A stretch of 64,000 nt of DNA. Source: Molanna angustata. Taxonomy: Eukaryota; Arthropoda; Insecta; Trichoptera; Molannidae. The position numbers and the translations under genes were made by a program. Positions 56,201 through 64,000 of the stretch are shown here, piece after piece. The stretch spans positions 7,087,427-7,151,426 of the forward strand of contig OY754972.1 of assembly GCA_963576475.1 (NCBI GenBank), written 5' to 3'. Position 1 is the stretch's first letter; the number at the start of each line of letters is the position of its first letter. The notes below the pieces were generated by a model that was not told where the DNA came from, made no database searches, and was given only the letters and a program-made list of their open reading frames with translations.

Positions 56201-59200
56201 TTTCATTAAAAAAAAAAAAAACTCTTTTTAACCAAATTGATTAACTCAAAGTATCTCCTCTAACATTTGGTCAGGTCTGGTTAGGGATGTGTTAGAATTA
56301 TACAATACATCTCGCTCACGCGAGTCGCAATAATTTCTACATACAAACCTATTCTTGCCAAAAGTTTGGTTAGAATCTGTTGGTTTAATTAATATCCTTA
56401 AAACTAATAGTAATACGAGTGAATGTGATTTCATTTTTTTTCAATTTGGTTAGGTTGAGTTAGCATGACAAGTGTATTAAACGCCGTCACAGAGCATCAT
56501 CAAATCTATGGCTGTTATTACAAAATATTTAATAAAAAATGTACCCTTTTTCCATCCCATTCAAATAAAGACAGAATAAAAAATAATTTCTTATCCAACT
56601 TTCAATAGATGGAGATGAACAGATGTAAGGTTTAGGGTTAAACTTTTTTCTAAATCAAAAATTCTTTTGTAATATGTCATAAGCAACAGGGTTGCTGAAC
56701 ATCTTGTAAGAGTTCTTTTGTTTTACCTGCCATTGTTGCATTAAAGAGATATTGTTCCCGTTGTCTATTTTAAAAACCTGGAATCTTTTGTGAATTAGAA
56801 AGAGTGTATTTTTTTCAACATTGTTCTGCGTACATTTCATCTTTGAGTGTTGAGATTTTTGTTTTGTGATATTTATACTTAGTTATGTATAAATTATTGC
56901 AGGGTGGTGTTCAAACAAATGTGATTCCAGAAAGCCTCACCGTTGTCTTTGACATTCGACTTGCTCTGGATGTAAACCATGAACAATTTTCTTATACGGT
57001 GAGTACCTATTATTCATAAGAAAACCTTGTATAATATTGCGACATCTGTGAATGAAATAAATTTATAGTTGTTAAAATAATCCATATTTAATGTGAGCTT
57101 TTTCGTTGTACTGATATTGATACTCGTAATGTGATGAAGTTTGTTGATGTGCATTAAGAATATAATTGGCCCCAGTACACCTCCTTGGAGTACACTGTTA
57201 TACAAATATATCTAATACAACTTAGACGCTCTGATATTTCGTTGGATTTACGTTTTAGCGTACCTACAATGATCACTACTGACCAAGGTCGACAGTTCGA
57301 GAGCATTCTTTTCAGGCAAGTTACTGAAAAACAAACATCAGAAAACAACTGCTTATCATCCACAGTGCAACGGTACACTAAAAACACCTTTAACAACATA
57401 TCATAGATTGAAACACTGTCCATGATATTTATCTATCAGAGTGTATAAGTTATTTGTTTAAGAAGTTTTTTACGTTTATATTTAGAAAAAGACCTTTGTC
57501 TTTGATATCTGAAAATAATTTATTAATAATTTAAATGTCAATTAATTAAAAGATTACAATTTAAATAAAAGAAAATAACAAATATTATAATCAAACAATG
57601 TGCATGTCTTGTCTAATAACAACGATGTAAATGTCTTTTTTTTTGAGGGATGAATACTTAATTAATGGATAGAAATGACTTAATTAGACTGTTGAAGAAC
57701 TTAACATGTGAATCTATGATTACCGTGACTTTTACAGATGAAGTCTTGGTGCAAGGAAGCTGGAGAAGGAATTACGTTGGAATTCGAACAATATAATCCA
57801 TATATCCCACCTACAAAACTGGACAAATCGAATCCATACTGGATGGCGTTTAAGAAAGTAGCCGACGAACTGTTAGTATTTTAGTATACATTTTGAAAAA
57901 TCAGCAAGATACTTGTTACAAAATTAATCACTGTCATATCCTTATTTGAAACAGTATAATGTACGGAATCGAGGGGCTGGACATAATAATGATAAAACAT
58001 ACGTCTCCTAATGTTCATTTACTAATTAGCCATCTGCACAATCTACACCACAAATTTGTTCACATAGGTGTTACTTTTTAGTGCCAAAATCCTTGCGCTA
58101 TAGCGAACGATATTGGTTGAGACAGATTTCGGACCCGCGCCCACTGTATAGGTAACTATAGTGGTATCAATATGAACTGACGACTGGAGTAATATAAATA
58201 ATCCGCATTAGGTATATAACTGATAAAACTCATCCGCATTAGGTATATAACACCGAAAAAAAATTATGTTAAAATTAACCGAACTATTGTGACTACAAAA
58301 CAATTCGTTTTGTGCTACTAAATATTCTGTGCGCTTCCAAACAGTACAGTCATAAATGGATTAACTTTTATTATTGATAACAAAGGTTTGGCTAAAAACG
58401 CAGGTAGCCAGTTCGGTGGTCAAATTTTTTTTCAGTGCAGATATAACTCATCCGCATTAGGTATATAACTGATAAAACTCATCCGCATTAGGTATATAAC
58501 TGATATAACTCATCCGTATTAGGTAAATTACTAATATGATAACTCATCCGCATTAAATATATAACTGATATAGCTCATCCGCATTAGGTATATAATTGAT
58601 ATACCTATCTAATCTACAAAAAAAAACAGCTGATACCACGTTTTTTTTATTTCACCAGTCTTATTCAATACAGAGAAATTATTTAACTGGAAAACAAGAT
58701 ATTTGTTTTGTGACAAATTGAAATTCAAAATATATTGCTTCTGAAAATTGACTTTGAAACACACGACAACGGCGATATATAAAGTATATAACTACTAATA
58801 TGCTCGAAGTCTTTCCATTGGTTGCCCACTGAAGCGTAGAATTTCAAAATGTTACATAAAACCTTATCAAACTTAGAGTGTCAAAGCTCCGGTAAAAGAC
58901 TTTCTGGTTGAATCAGTATTCTCTGAATCTTCAGCTCACTGGGGTTTTTAAAACTTATCAGTAGCAGTAGGGCTACTCATGAAGTTGTTTACGGTAAAAT
59001 AAAGATGAGCTTCAGACTTTAGTAATCTTTGAGGTTAAATTAATTGAAAAGTACCTAATATTAATCTATACAACAATTAATGACAATTTCTTACTAAACC
59101 ACCTCACTAGGCTGGCCTGTTCCGAGGAGGCAGAAAATTACTTGCATTATAATATACCTATATATATCACAGAAAATACATTTTTAACATGTTGCATTTT

Positions 59201-61444
59201 AAAAAAATATTATACCTACTTATTATAAAATAAAAATTTAAACTATTGTTACTTGATCATGTTTTCGCAGTATATTATGCCCTTGTTTTAAATACAAGTT
59301 TCTATTGTTTTCTTAAGAATCAAATGATGAATTTTCAAATGTCAATATATTTTTACACCGCCATCTATCGAAATATTGTTCAACTTAAAAAATAATTACG
59401 ACCACAGGTCATTCGTTACTCTGTGATTACGACCCTTTTTTCCTTATGAAAATCTTGAGGGGGTGTAGGGAGGTTACAATCTGTGATTATGTGTATTTTT
59501 GGATGAGAAATCTAATATCGGGTCTAAGCTTATCCTATCATTCAATACAAACTAATCATAAATAATTAAGAAAAAATCATTAAAATCGTTTGGACGAATA
59601 TCGTGACATGAGATTTTTATATTTTTAGTAAAACTCTACATTTAAGCGCAAAAAATGATATATTTTTACACTGAGTGTAGAACATTTTTTTAAGAAATAG
59701 TTGATTATAATCGTCTTAATTTATTACCAACACTACTTACTGAAACAACGAGAGATGAAAGAAAAATGCGGAAAAATCTTTTCAGAATTATTTTCCCAAC
59801 CACCCAGTGTGTAAGAAAAAGATTAATGTGTTTATGTACCTAAGACCCCTCTGGGAAAAGATTGATCTAGTGTTTAAAAAAATCTATGTAGGTATATTGT
59901 ATTTGTTCTAACGAATCCTTTGTTTAGTCAAAGATTTCCATTATAATATATTAGATGGAGTATTCCGTACAATGAGTGAGTCATGGTATATCGCGCGTTT
60001 GACGTTTTGGTTGGCAACATATTGCAGTTTTCCATTCATTTCAACACTTCCTAGATAACTGTTCTCTAAATTTTAATGAACAATGTGTTTTTTTCGACAA
60101 ATAAATCCGAAAACAATTCACATTAGTCGTTATTCTCTATAGAAAAACGATGTGGTCTGCCCACCTTGTTTCGACATCTAATATATTATATGAAAATCTA
60201 TGTGTTTAGTAAATACCTAAATCAACGAGGATTTGTTCTAAATATTCAGAGAACCTTTATTTTGTGCTATTCAAAACATCTATTATTTATTAATTTATTA
60301 CAATTTACGGCTTAATAGCCTTTCAACATACAAAAAAAACGTAAACATGTTAATGTGGCTAAGTATGTAGGATGGTATTCACACCATTCTTATGTTCATG
60401 CTTTGTAATTAGGTACTTTATTTTATTTGAGTTTTTTTTATGTATTTATTCTTTGGTTCTTAATGTATGTACTTTCGTGTTTAATTTACCTTTCTTAAAT
60501 GATTTTATTTTTTTATACATTCTCTGTTACCGTTGTCATGTAATATTTTGTTTTGTAAAGGACTTTGAGCCGTGAATGTCTTAATAAATAAATTCATAAA
60601 TGATAATACATGCAAAAATAGATTATATTAAAAAGAGAATTAAAAAAGAAATAAATAATAATAAATGAATATAACAAATGAAATAATTAACAATTATATA
60701 CATGTAAAAAGTAATGTTAAAATGCAAATTAAAGATAGAAAAAAAAGGTAATACGAATCCCTAATAAAAAAAGATAAAAATAAATCCCATACCATGAAGT
60801 TCATTATAAAAATTGAAAAAAAAATAATACCTACCTATCACAAATAAAAGTGTCATTTTTACCAAAAATATTGTTGCAAAATGTTTTTGTTGTTTGCCAA
60901 CGACAAATAATTAATATCGCCCATGCTAGAATATTTGTTCTCCAAATAGTGAAGGTTTATAATTGGAATCACGATACATGGGTGTATAACCACACACCAG
61001 TCTCGTTTAACCTTAAAAAAACATTCAGATTAGGTAGTGAACCTCATTGCTGTACTGTGAGAGATGTTATTTTGCGTCTTGTATTTTCGATTGCCCGACT
61101 TACGGAACACCCGGATATAAAAGGGGAAGCACTATTCAAAGCCGGTGATTCATAGAGAATTCAGAAGCATATTATAGTATAAATAATAATTCACAAAATG
61201 GGCGCACTTAACGTTAATTGAAATAAATATTAATTTCAGGAATCTGACACTGATACCACAGATTTTTCCAGGAGGCACAGACAGCAATGTCCTAAGGCAA
61301 CTCGGAATACCGGCATTCGGATTTTCACCAATGTCAAATACTCCTATTCTGCTGCACGACCACAACGAATACCTTCATGCTGAAGTATTCTTGAAAGGAA
61401 TAGACATCTATGAAAAATTAATCATGGCTGTGGCGAATGTGTAA
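50210..61444 (+). CDS. ACY1: Aminoacylase-1 (N-acyl-L-amino-acid amidohydrolase), complete
   Basis: Exons: 50210-50297, 50383-50552, 52622-52793, 53088-53234, 53524-53594, 54506-54622, 56903-56998, 57738-57871, 61240-61444. All introns are GT-AG, phases agree, and they sum to 1200 nt (399 residues; family about 400-408). M20 peptidase, zinc enzyme, cytosolic: hydrolyses N-acyl-L-amino acids to a free amino acid and a carboxylate. Visible active site: H78 and D80 in SHMDVVPVF, bridging D111 in GSQDMKC, catalytic E145 and metal E146 in DEEIGG, metal E173 in LDEGAA, H204 in PGHGS, N261 in GGVQTNVIP, H371 in LLHDHNE. T345 is present, but the next conserved arginine (human R350) is N348 (GGTDSNVLR). 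The ATG has A at -3 and no signal peptide, fitting a cytosolic enzyme. In caterpillars this family hydrolyses fatty-acyl-glutamine conjugates in the gut; that role here is inference. Introns 2, 5, 7 and 8 contain element fragments. Confidence 0.95.
50870..51005 (-). pseudogene. Antisense LINE RT fragment in ACY1 intron 2
   Basis: The complement reads VRIPQGLALGPLLFIF, the RT motif B (normally VPQGSxLGPLLF) with one substitution. Surrounding frames are broken. Confidence 0.6.
51690..52570 (-). pseudogene. Antisense LINE RT remnant in ACY1 intron 2
   Basis: Read on the minus strand from right to left the RT motifs appear in order: motif A VCTDFSKAFDRVPQ (complement of ~52385-52440), motif B SSGVPQSSDSGPVLFLLFNF (~52220-52280), motif C LMVYADDLMLY (~52155-52190) and, further on, a VLGVIFKF block (~51760-51790). 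At least two frameshifts separate them. This is a jockey/CR1-like RT domain inserted opposite to the gene. Confidence 0.8.
52840..52895 (+). repeat. TTGCC-hairpin tail in ACY1 intron 3
   Basis: attgccatacggcaataaac then tcgccac: short, diverged copy of the tail found at 48355. It is followed by an ATT microsatellite (52901-52917). Confidence 0.5.
54027..54443 (-). pseudogene. RTE-like LINE RT C-terminus, antisense in ACY1 intron 5
   Basis: A 138-codon frame without stops on the minus strand. It reads SESWTLVMKDENALMVFERK then ILRKIFGP, an LCGLRQVCRMEDSRVPNKVL block, and GRRSRGRSRMGWLDDIEGDI followed by a W-R-x-F-L-E-E-A-K end. These are the standard C-terminal blocks of RTE-type 'endonuclease-reverse transcriptase' proteins. 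The RT catalytic domain is absent (5' truncation). The frame is open, so the insertion is fairly young. It belongs to a different subfamily from the 10.6 and 13.0 kb copies. Confidence 0.88.
54623..56045. other. ACY1 intron 6, left part; nothing recognised
   Basis: AT-rich intron without recognised element motifs. Two short open frames (54744-55155) have no family signature. Confidence 0.45.
56046..56220 (+). repeat. tRNA-derived SINE, family 1, intact copy
   Basis: Complete structure: gggtcggtggcagagcggtt, agcgcgctgagttagtaatc, box B gcgagttcgaatcctgcc, then cgttcacctatagcacaagc, gtacttgtttaacaagg and a poly-A tail of 12. Best reference copy of the family in this window; located in ACY1 intron 6. 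Confidence 0.88.
56290..56480 (-). repeat. Diverged palindromic-MITE copy in ACY1 intron 6
   Basis: ctcgctcacgcgagtcgcaa then tttctacatacaaacctatt and a later ggttaggttgagttagcatg: the right and left TIR blocks of the 14.9 kb array family, in a diverged and rearranged copy. Confidence 0.6.
57085..57205 (-). pseudogene. Antisense LINE RT motif-B fragment in ACY1 intron 7
   Basis: The complement reads VLQGGVLGPIIFLMHINKLH, matching RT motif B (VPQGSxLGPLLFLIYIND) with decay. Only ~40 codons remain. Confidence 0.65.
57250..57425 (+). pseudogene. LTR-retrotransposon integrase fragment in ACY1 intron 7
   Basis: The plus strand reads VPTMITTDQGRQFESILF (second catalytic Asp of the DDE core, in TDQGRQFES). 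After a frame change it reads QKTTAYHPQCNGTLK (the TTAYHPQxNG block with the catalytic Glu region lost). It belongs to a Ty3/gypsy- or BEL-type integrase. It abuts an antisense LINE fragment, so two independent insertions are stacked. Confidence 0.78.
58195..58610. repeat. 31 bp minisatellite, interrupted
   Basis: Units of about 31 bp (actcatccgcattaggtata then taactgata) occur twice before and five or six times after an inserted element at 58251-58439. The ccgcatt marker is at 58203 and 58234, then at 58452 and 58483. It lies in ACY1 intron 8. Confidence 0.88.
58251..58439. mobile_element. 189 bp MITE inserted in the minisatellite
   Basis: The TIRs CACCGAAAAAAAATT and (complement) GCACTGAAAAAAAATT are bounded by repeat-unit sequence on both sides (tatataa before, atataact after). 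The insertion splits the tandem array. Confidence 0.7.
59096..59300 (+). repeat. Dispersed repeat shared with 32851-33025
   Basis: Second copy (aggctggcctgttccgagg, ggcagaaaattacttgcatt, catgttttcgcagtat), in ACY1 intron 8 in the sense direction. Confidence 0.8.
59935..60208. mobile_element. ~270 bp hairpin-ended element in ACY1 intron 8
   Basis: agatttccattataatatat then tagatggag at the left and the complement of catctaatatattatatgaa then aatctatg at the right form ~28 bp TIRs. Relative of the 131 bp element at 45989. Confidence 0.65.
60345..60600 (+). repeat. Dispersed LINE 3'-UTR-like repeat, copy 2
   Basis: Matches 12110-12330 and continues to gactttgagccgtgaatgtc and an ataaataaattcataaat tail, showing the complete 3' end. 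Sense to ACY1, intron 8. Confidence 0.75.
60970..61158 (+). repeat. Repeat copy upstream of the last ACY1 exon
   Basis: cacacaccagtctcgtttaa, gaacctcattgctg, gagatgttattttg, aagcactattcaaagccggt. The same blocks recur in the same order at 61828-62025. An open frame of 101 codons crosses this copy but is not conserved in the other. Confidence 0.8.
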
Positions 61445-61445
61445 C

Positions 61446-61625
61446 TTAAGGGGGCATATAAACCCAAACACCCCAATTTCAAATAAAAATCTTCAAATAT
61501 GTTAAAAAGTGTGTTTCTAGAAATAATAACAAATACAATTTTAAAATACATCCTGAATTCCCCTAAATAAATAAAAATATCCTTTTTTAACCCATTTTTT
61601 TTAAATAACTCCATCATTATGTGTC
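61446..61625 (+). repeat. Dispersed repeat starting at the ACY1 stop codon
   Basis: Second copy of 33028-33250, beginning two bases after the TAA at 61442-61444 (gggggcatataaacccaaac). It therefore probably forms most of the ACY1 3' UTR. An AATAAA within it at 61566 could act as a polyadenylation signal. Confidence 0.75.
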
Positions 61626-61825
61626 GAAGAGAAATAAATCTTGTGAAAAACCGATAAAGTTTTATAATTTCTTAAAATGCTAAAAAAAAAAACAAATTTT
61701 GAGTTTCCGATAATTTAAATCATTCATTCATTCATACCATCACGGCATATCCCACAATGTGGAGGTAACCAGCGAAAGGTGTGCGGGTGTGCATTGCCTT
61801 ATAAAAGGGAGAACAACACATCTAT

Positions 61826-62030
61826 GTATACCCACACACCAGTCTCGTATCACCTAAAAAGGCACTACATTTAGAATGTGTAATGGTGAACCTCATTGCT
61901 GAACTATGTGAGATGTTATTGTTGCCTGTTGTATTTTAGATTACCCGGCTCTTACGGGACACTCGAAAAAAAATGATTTAAAAGAGTGGAAGCACTATTC
62001 TAAGCCGGTGCCTCACAGCTAATAAATCAA
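61826..62030 (+). repeat. Repeat copy downstream of the last ACY1 exon
   Basis: Direct repeat of 60970-61158: cacacaccagtctcgtatca, gaacctcattgctgaact, gagatgttattgttg, ggaagcactattctaagccg. It is about 850 bp from the upstream copy. Confidence 0.8.
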
Positions 62031-62034
62031 GTAT

Positions 62035-62525
62035 AGTATACTTATCACTTCTGACCCGGTACATGTCATATTTAAATTCACATTTTTTCTGTCAATACTA
62101 TTTGTATTTGCTTTTTTAATATTTTGTACAATTGATTTTTTTCAGTATTTGTATCATTCATTTTACATTTTTTTTTACCCTTGTTTACCTACTCTGAAAA
62201 TTACAGCTGAATAAAGATACTAGTGGGGCATTATTAGTTATTTTATATATGGTTGTATTTGTTTTGTGTAATAATAATAAAAAATAAAATAAATATACCT
62301 TTTTAATCGCACGCGATAGTTACCCTTTCTAACACGTGCAAGGCGGTTTTAATGTATCATGTTTTCAGCTTTATATGTCCTTTTAAAATATAATTTCAAA
62401 ATAACACAGTAAATAAAAATAGATTTTAGTACCAGGGTGTTTGAAAAATCTTTATTCTTTAAAAAAGAATTTAATAAAAGAATATAAAAAATGAACAGTA
62501 CAAATAATAGGTTATACATCCTGTA
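62035..62525. other. No gene recognised
   Basis: AT-rich DNA between ACY1 and the satellite. Confidence 0.45.
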
Positions 62526-62529
62526 ATAA

Positions 62530-63060
62530 ATAAGGTAAATGCTGTATTTGATTTATAGGTACATGCTTTATTTAATTTATAGGTACATGTTGTATTTAAC
62601 TTATAGGTATATGCCGTATTTGATTTATAGGTACATGTTGTATTTAACTTATAGGTAAATGCCGTATTTGATTTATAGGTACATGTTGTATTTAACTTAT
62701 AGGTAAATGCCGTATTTGATTTATAGGTACATATTGTATTTAACTTATAGGTAAATGCCGTATTTGATTTATAGGTACATGTTGTATTTAACTTATAGGT
62801 AAATGCCGTATTTGATTTATAGGTACATGTTGTATTTAACTTATAGGTAAATGCCGTATTTGATTTATAGGTACATGTTGAATTTAACTTATAGGTCAAT
62901 GCCGTATTTGATTTATAGGTACATGTTTTATTTAACTTATAGGTAAATGCCGTATTTGATTTATAGGTACATGTTGTATTTAACTTATAGGTAAATGCCG
63001 TATTTGATTTATAGGTACATGTTGTATTTAATTTATAAGTACATGCTGTATTTAATTAAA
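62530..63060. repeat. 24/48 bp minisatellite
   Basis: Alternating 24 bp half-units (ataggtacatgttgtattta act and ataggtaaatgccgtatttg att) form a 48 bp dimer. The gtacatgttg marker is at 62583, 62631 and 62679, exactly 48 apart. Because 48 is divisible by three, the minus strand stays open for 142 codons as a TYKLNTTC/TYKSNTAF repeat; I regard that as a by-product. Confidence 0.93.
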
Positions 63061-64000
63061 TAATACATGCTGTATTTAATTACTAGGTACATGATGTATT
63101 TAATTAAATTATACATGCTGTATTTAATATTTTGTATCGTTAACTATTTTATCCTATGAGGACTGTATCAAAAAACTAATGTAAAAAATTATAGGTACAT
63201 GCTGTAATTAATTTATAGATACATGCTTTATTTAATTTTTAGGTACATGCTGTATTTAATTTATAGGTACATGCTGTATTTAATAAAATTATACATGATG
63301 TATTTAATCTTTTGTATCGTTAACTATTTCATCCTATGAGGACAGTATCAAAACTAATGTAAAATATTATAGGTACATGCTGTAATTAATTTATAGATAC
63401 ATGCTTTATTTAATTTTTAGGTACATGCTGTATTTAATTTATTGGTGCATGCTGTATTTAAGTAAATTATACATGATGTATTTAATTTTTTGTATCGTTA
63501 ACTATTTCATCCTATGAGGACAGTATCAAAACTAATGTAAAATATTATAGGTACATGCTGTAATTAATTTATAGATACATGCTTTATTTAATTTTTACGT
63601 ACATGATGTATTTAATTTATAAGTACATACTGTATTTAATTAAATAATACATGCTGTATTTAATTACTAGGTACATGATGTATTTAATTAAATTATACTT
63701 GCTGTATTTAATATTTTGTATCGTTAACTATTTTATCCTATGAGGACTGTATCAAAAAACTAATGTAAAATATTATAGGTACATGCTGTAATTAATTTAA
63801 AGATACATGCTTTATTTAATTTTTAGGTACATGCTGTATTTAATTTATAGGTACATGCTGTATTTAATAAAATTACACATGATGTATTTAATTTTTTGTA
63901 TCGTTACCTATTTCATCCTATGAGGACAGTATCAAAACTAATGTAAAATATTATAGGTACATGCTGTAATTAATTTATAGATACATGCTTTATTTAATTT
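63060..64000. repeat. Higher-order satellite (~180 bp units), runs off window
   Basis: The 24 bp-type unit is now combined with a unique block (tatcgttaactatttcatcc then tatgaggacagtatcaaaac). The marker tatcgtta is at 63135, 63315, 63493, 63719 and 63899, giving spacings of 180, 178, 226 and 180. The 226 interval contains two extra simple units. The array is not finished at 64000. Confidence 0.93.

Noticed and set aside
60850..61155. 101-codon frame just before ACY1 exon 9 as an alternative exon
   Set aside because: It runs through a repeat that recurs downstream in a non-open state, and has no homology to the M20 family.
62471..62899. 142-codon repetitive protein (TYKLNTTC/TYKSNTAF)
   Set aside because: The frame is open only because the minisatellite period is 48 bp; no signal peptide, no start context and no extension beyond the array.
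62530..64000. CRISPR-like regularly spaced repeats
   Set aside because: Units are contiguous or separated by similar sequence, not by unique spacers, and the genome is a eukaryote.

Overview
This is a piece of an AT-rich eukaryotic nuclear genome, almost certainly a moth or butterfly (Lepidoptera). The grounds are interrupted genes with GT-AG introns, animal-type SLC6 and aminoacylase-1 proteins, arthropod-style LINEs, many tRNA-derived SINEs, hairpin MITEs, the frequent word taggtacctac, and an insertion of insect-like mitochondrial DNA. I see no bacterial operons, CRISPR array, rRNA gene or free-standing tRNA gene. The taxon is inferred from sequence style, not from a database match.

Two host genes are supported. 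The 5' part of an SLC6 neurotransmitter/amino-acid transporter lies on the minus strand at 12972-10938: two coding exons, residues 1 to about 231, with a gap of at least 10.9 kb before any further exon. A complete aminoacylase-1 gene (M20 peptidase family) lies on the plus strand at 50210-61444. Its nine exons join in frame to 399 codons with every metal and catalytic position present.

The rest is mobile and repetitive DNA. From left to right: a 4.4 kb inverted repeat with ~1.9 kb arms (1-4421); SINEs, a direct duplication and small TIR elements (5.5-10.5 kb); the SLC6 exons between two decayed RTE-type LINE tails (10.4-13.6 kb); a 3.04 kb DNA element with ~120 bp TIRs that holds a tandem array of a palindromic MITE (13941-16980); a LINE copy with an open 510-codon reverse transcriptase frame (19571-21103); a decayed I/jockey-type LINE with gag, endonuclease, RT and RNase H remnants (about 22970-27240); a ~575 bp (AT)n tract; a chimeric NUMT (12S joined to ND1); and an LTR-element leader with a perfect tRNA-Lys primer binding site (30889). 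Then come a hAT-like, a PIF/Harbinger and a piggyBac-like non-autonomous element, a ~2.45 kb TIR element with an unassigned decayed protein (43165-45635), and an element whose TIRs are built from TTCGAA-type sub-repeats (45800-46645).

The aminoacylase introns are full of element fragments. The LINE pieces there are antisense to the gene, and an LTR-integrase fragment is sense. A 24/48 bp minisatellite that becomes a ~180 bp higher-order satellite begins about 1.1 kb downstream of the gene and runs off the window end.

No cooperating multi-gene system is visible. The most unusual structures are the large hairpin, the MITE array inside a TIR transposon, the decayed 43-45.6 kb element with its GC-rich insert, and the 12S/ND1 chimera.
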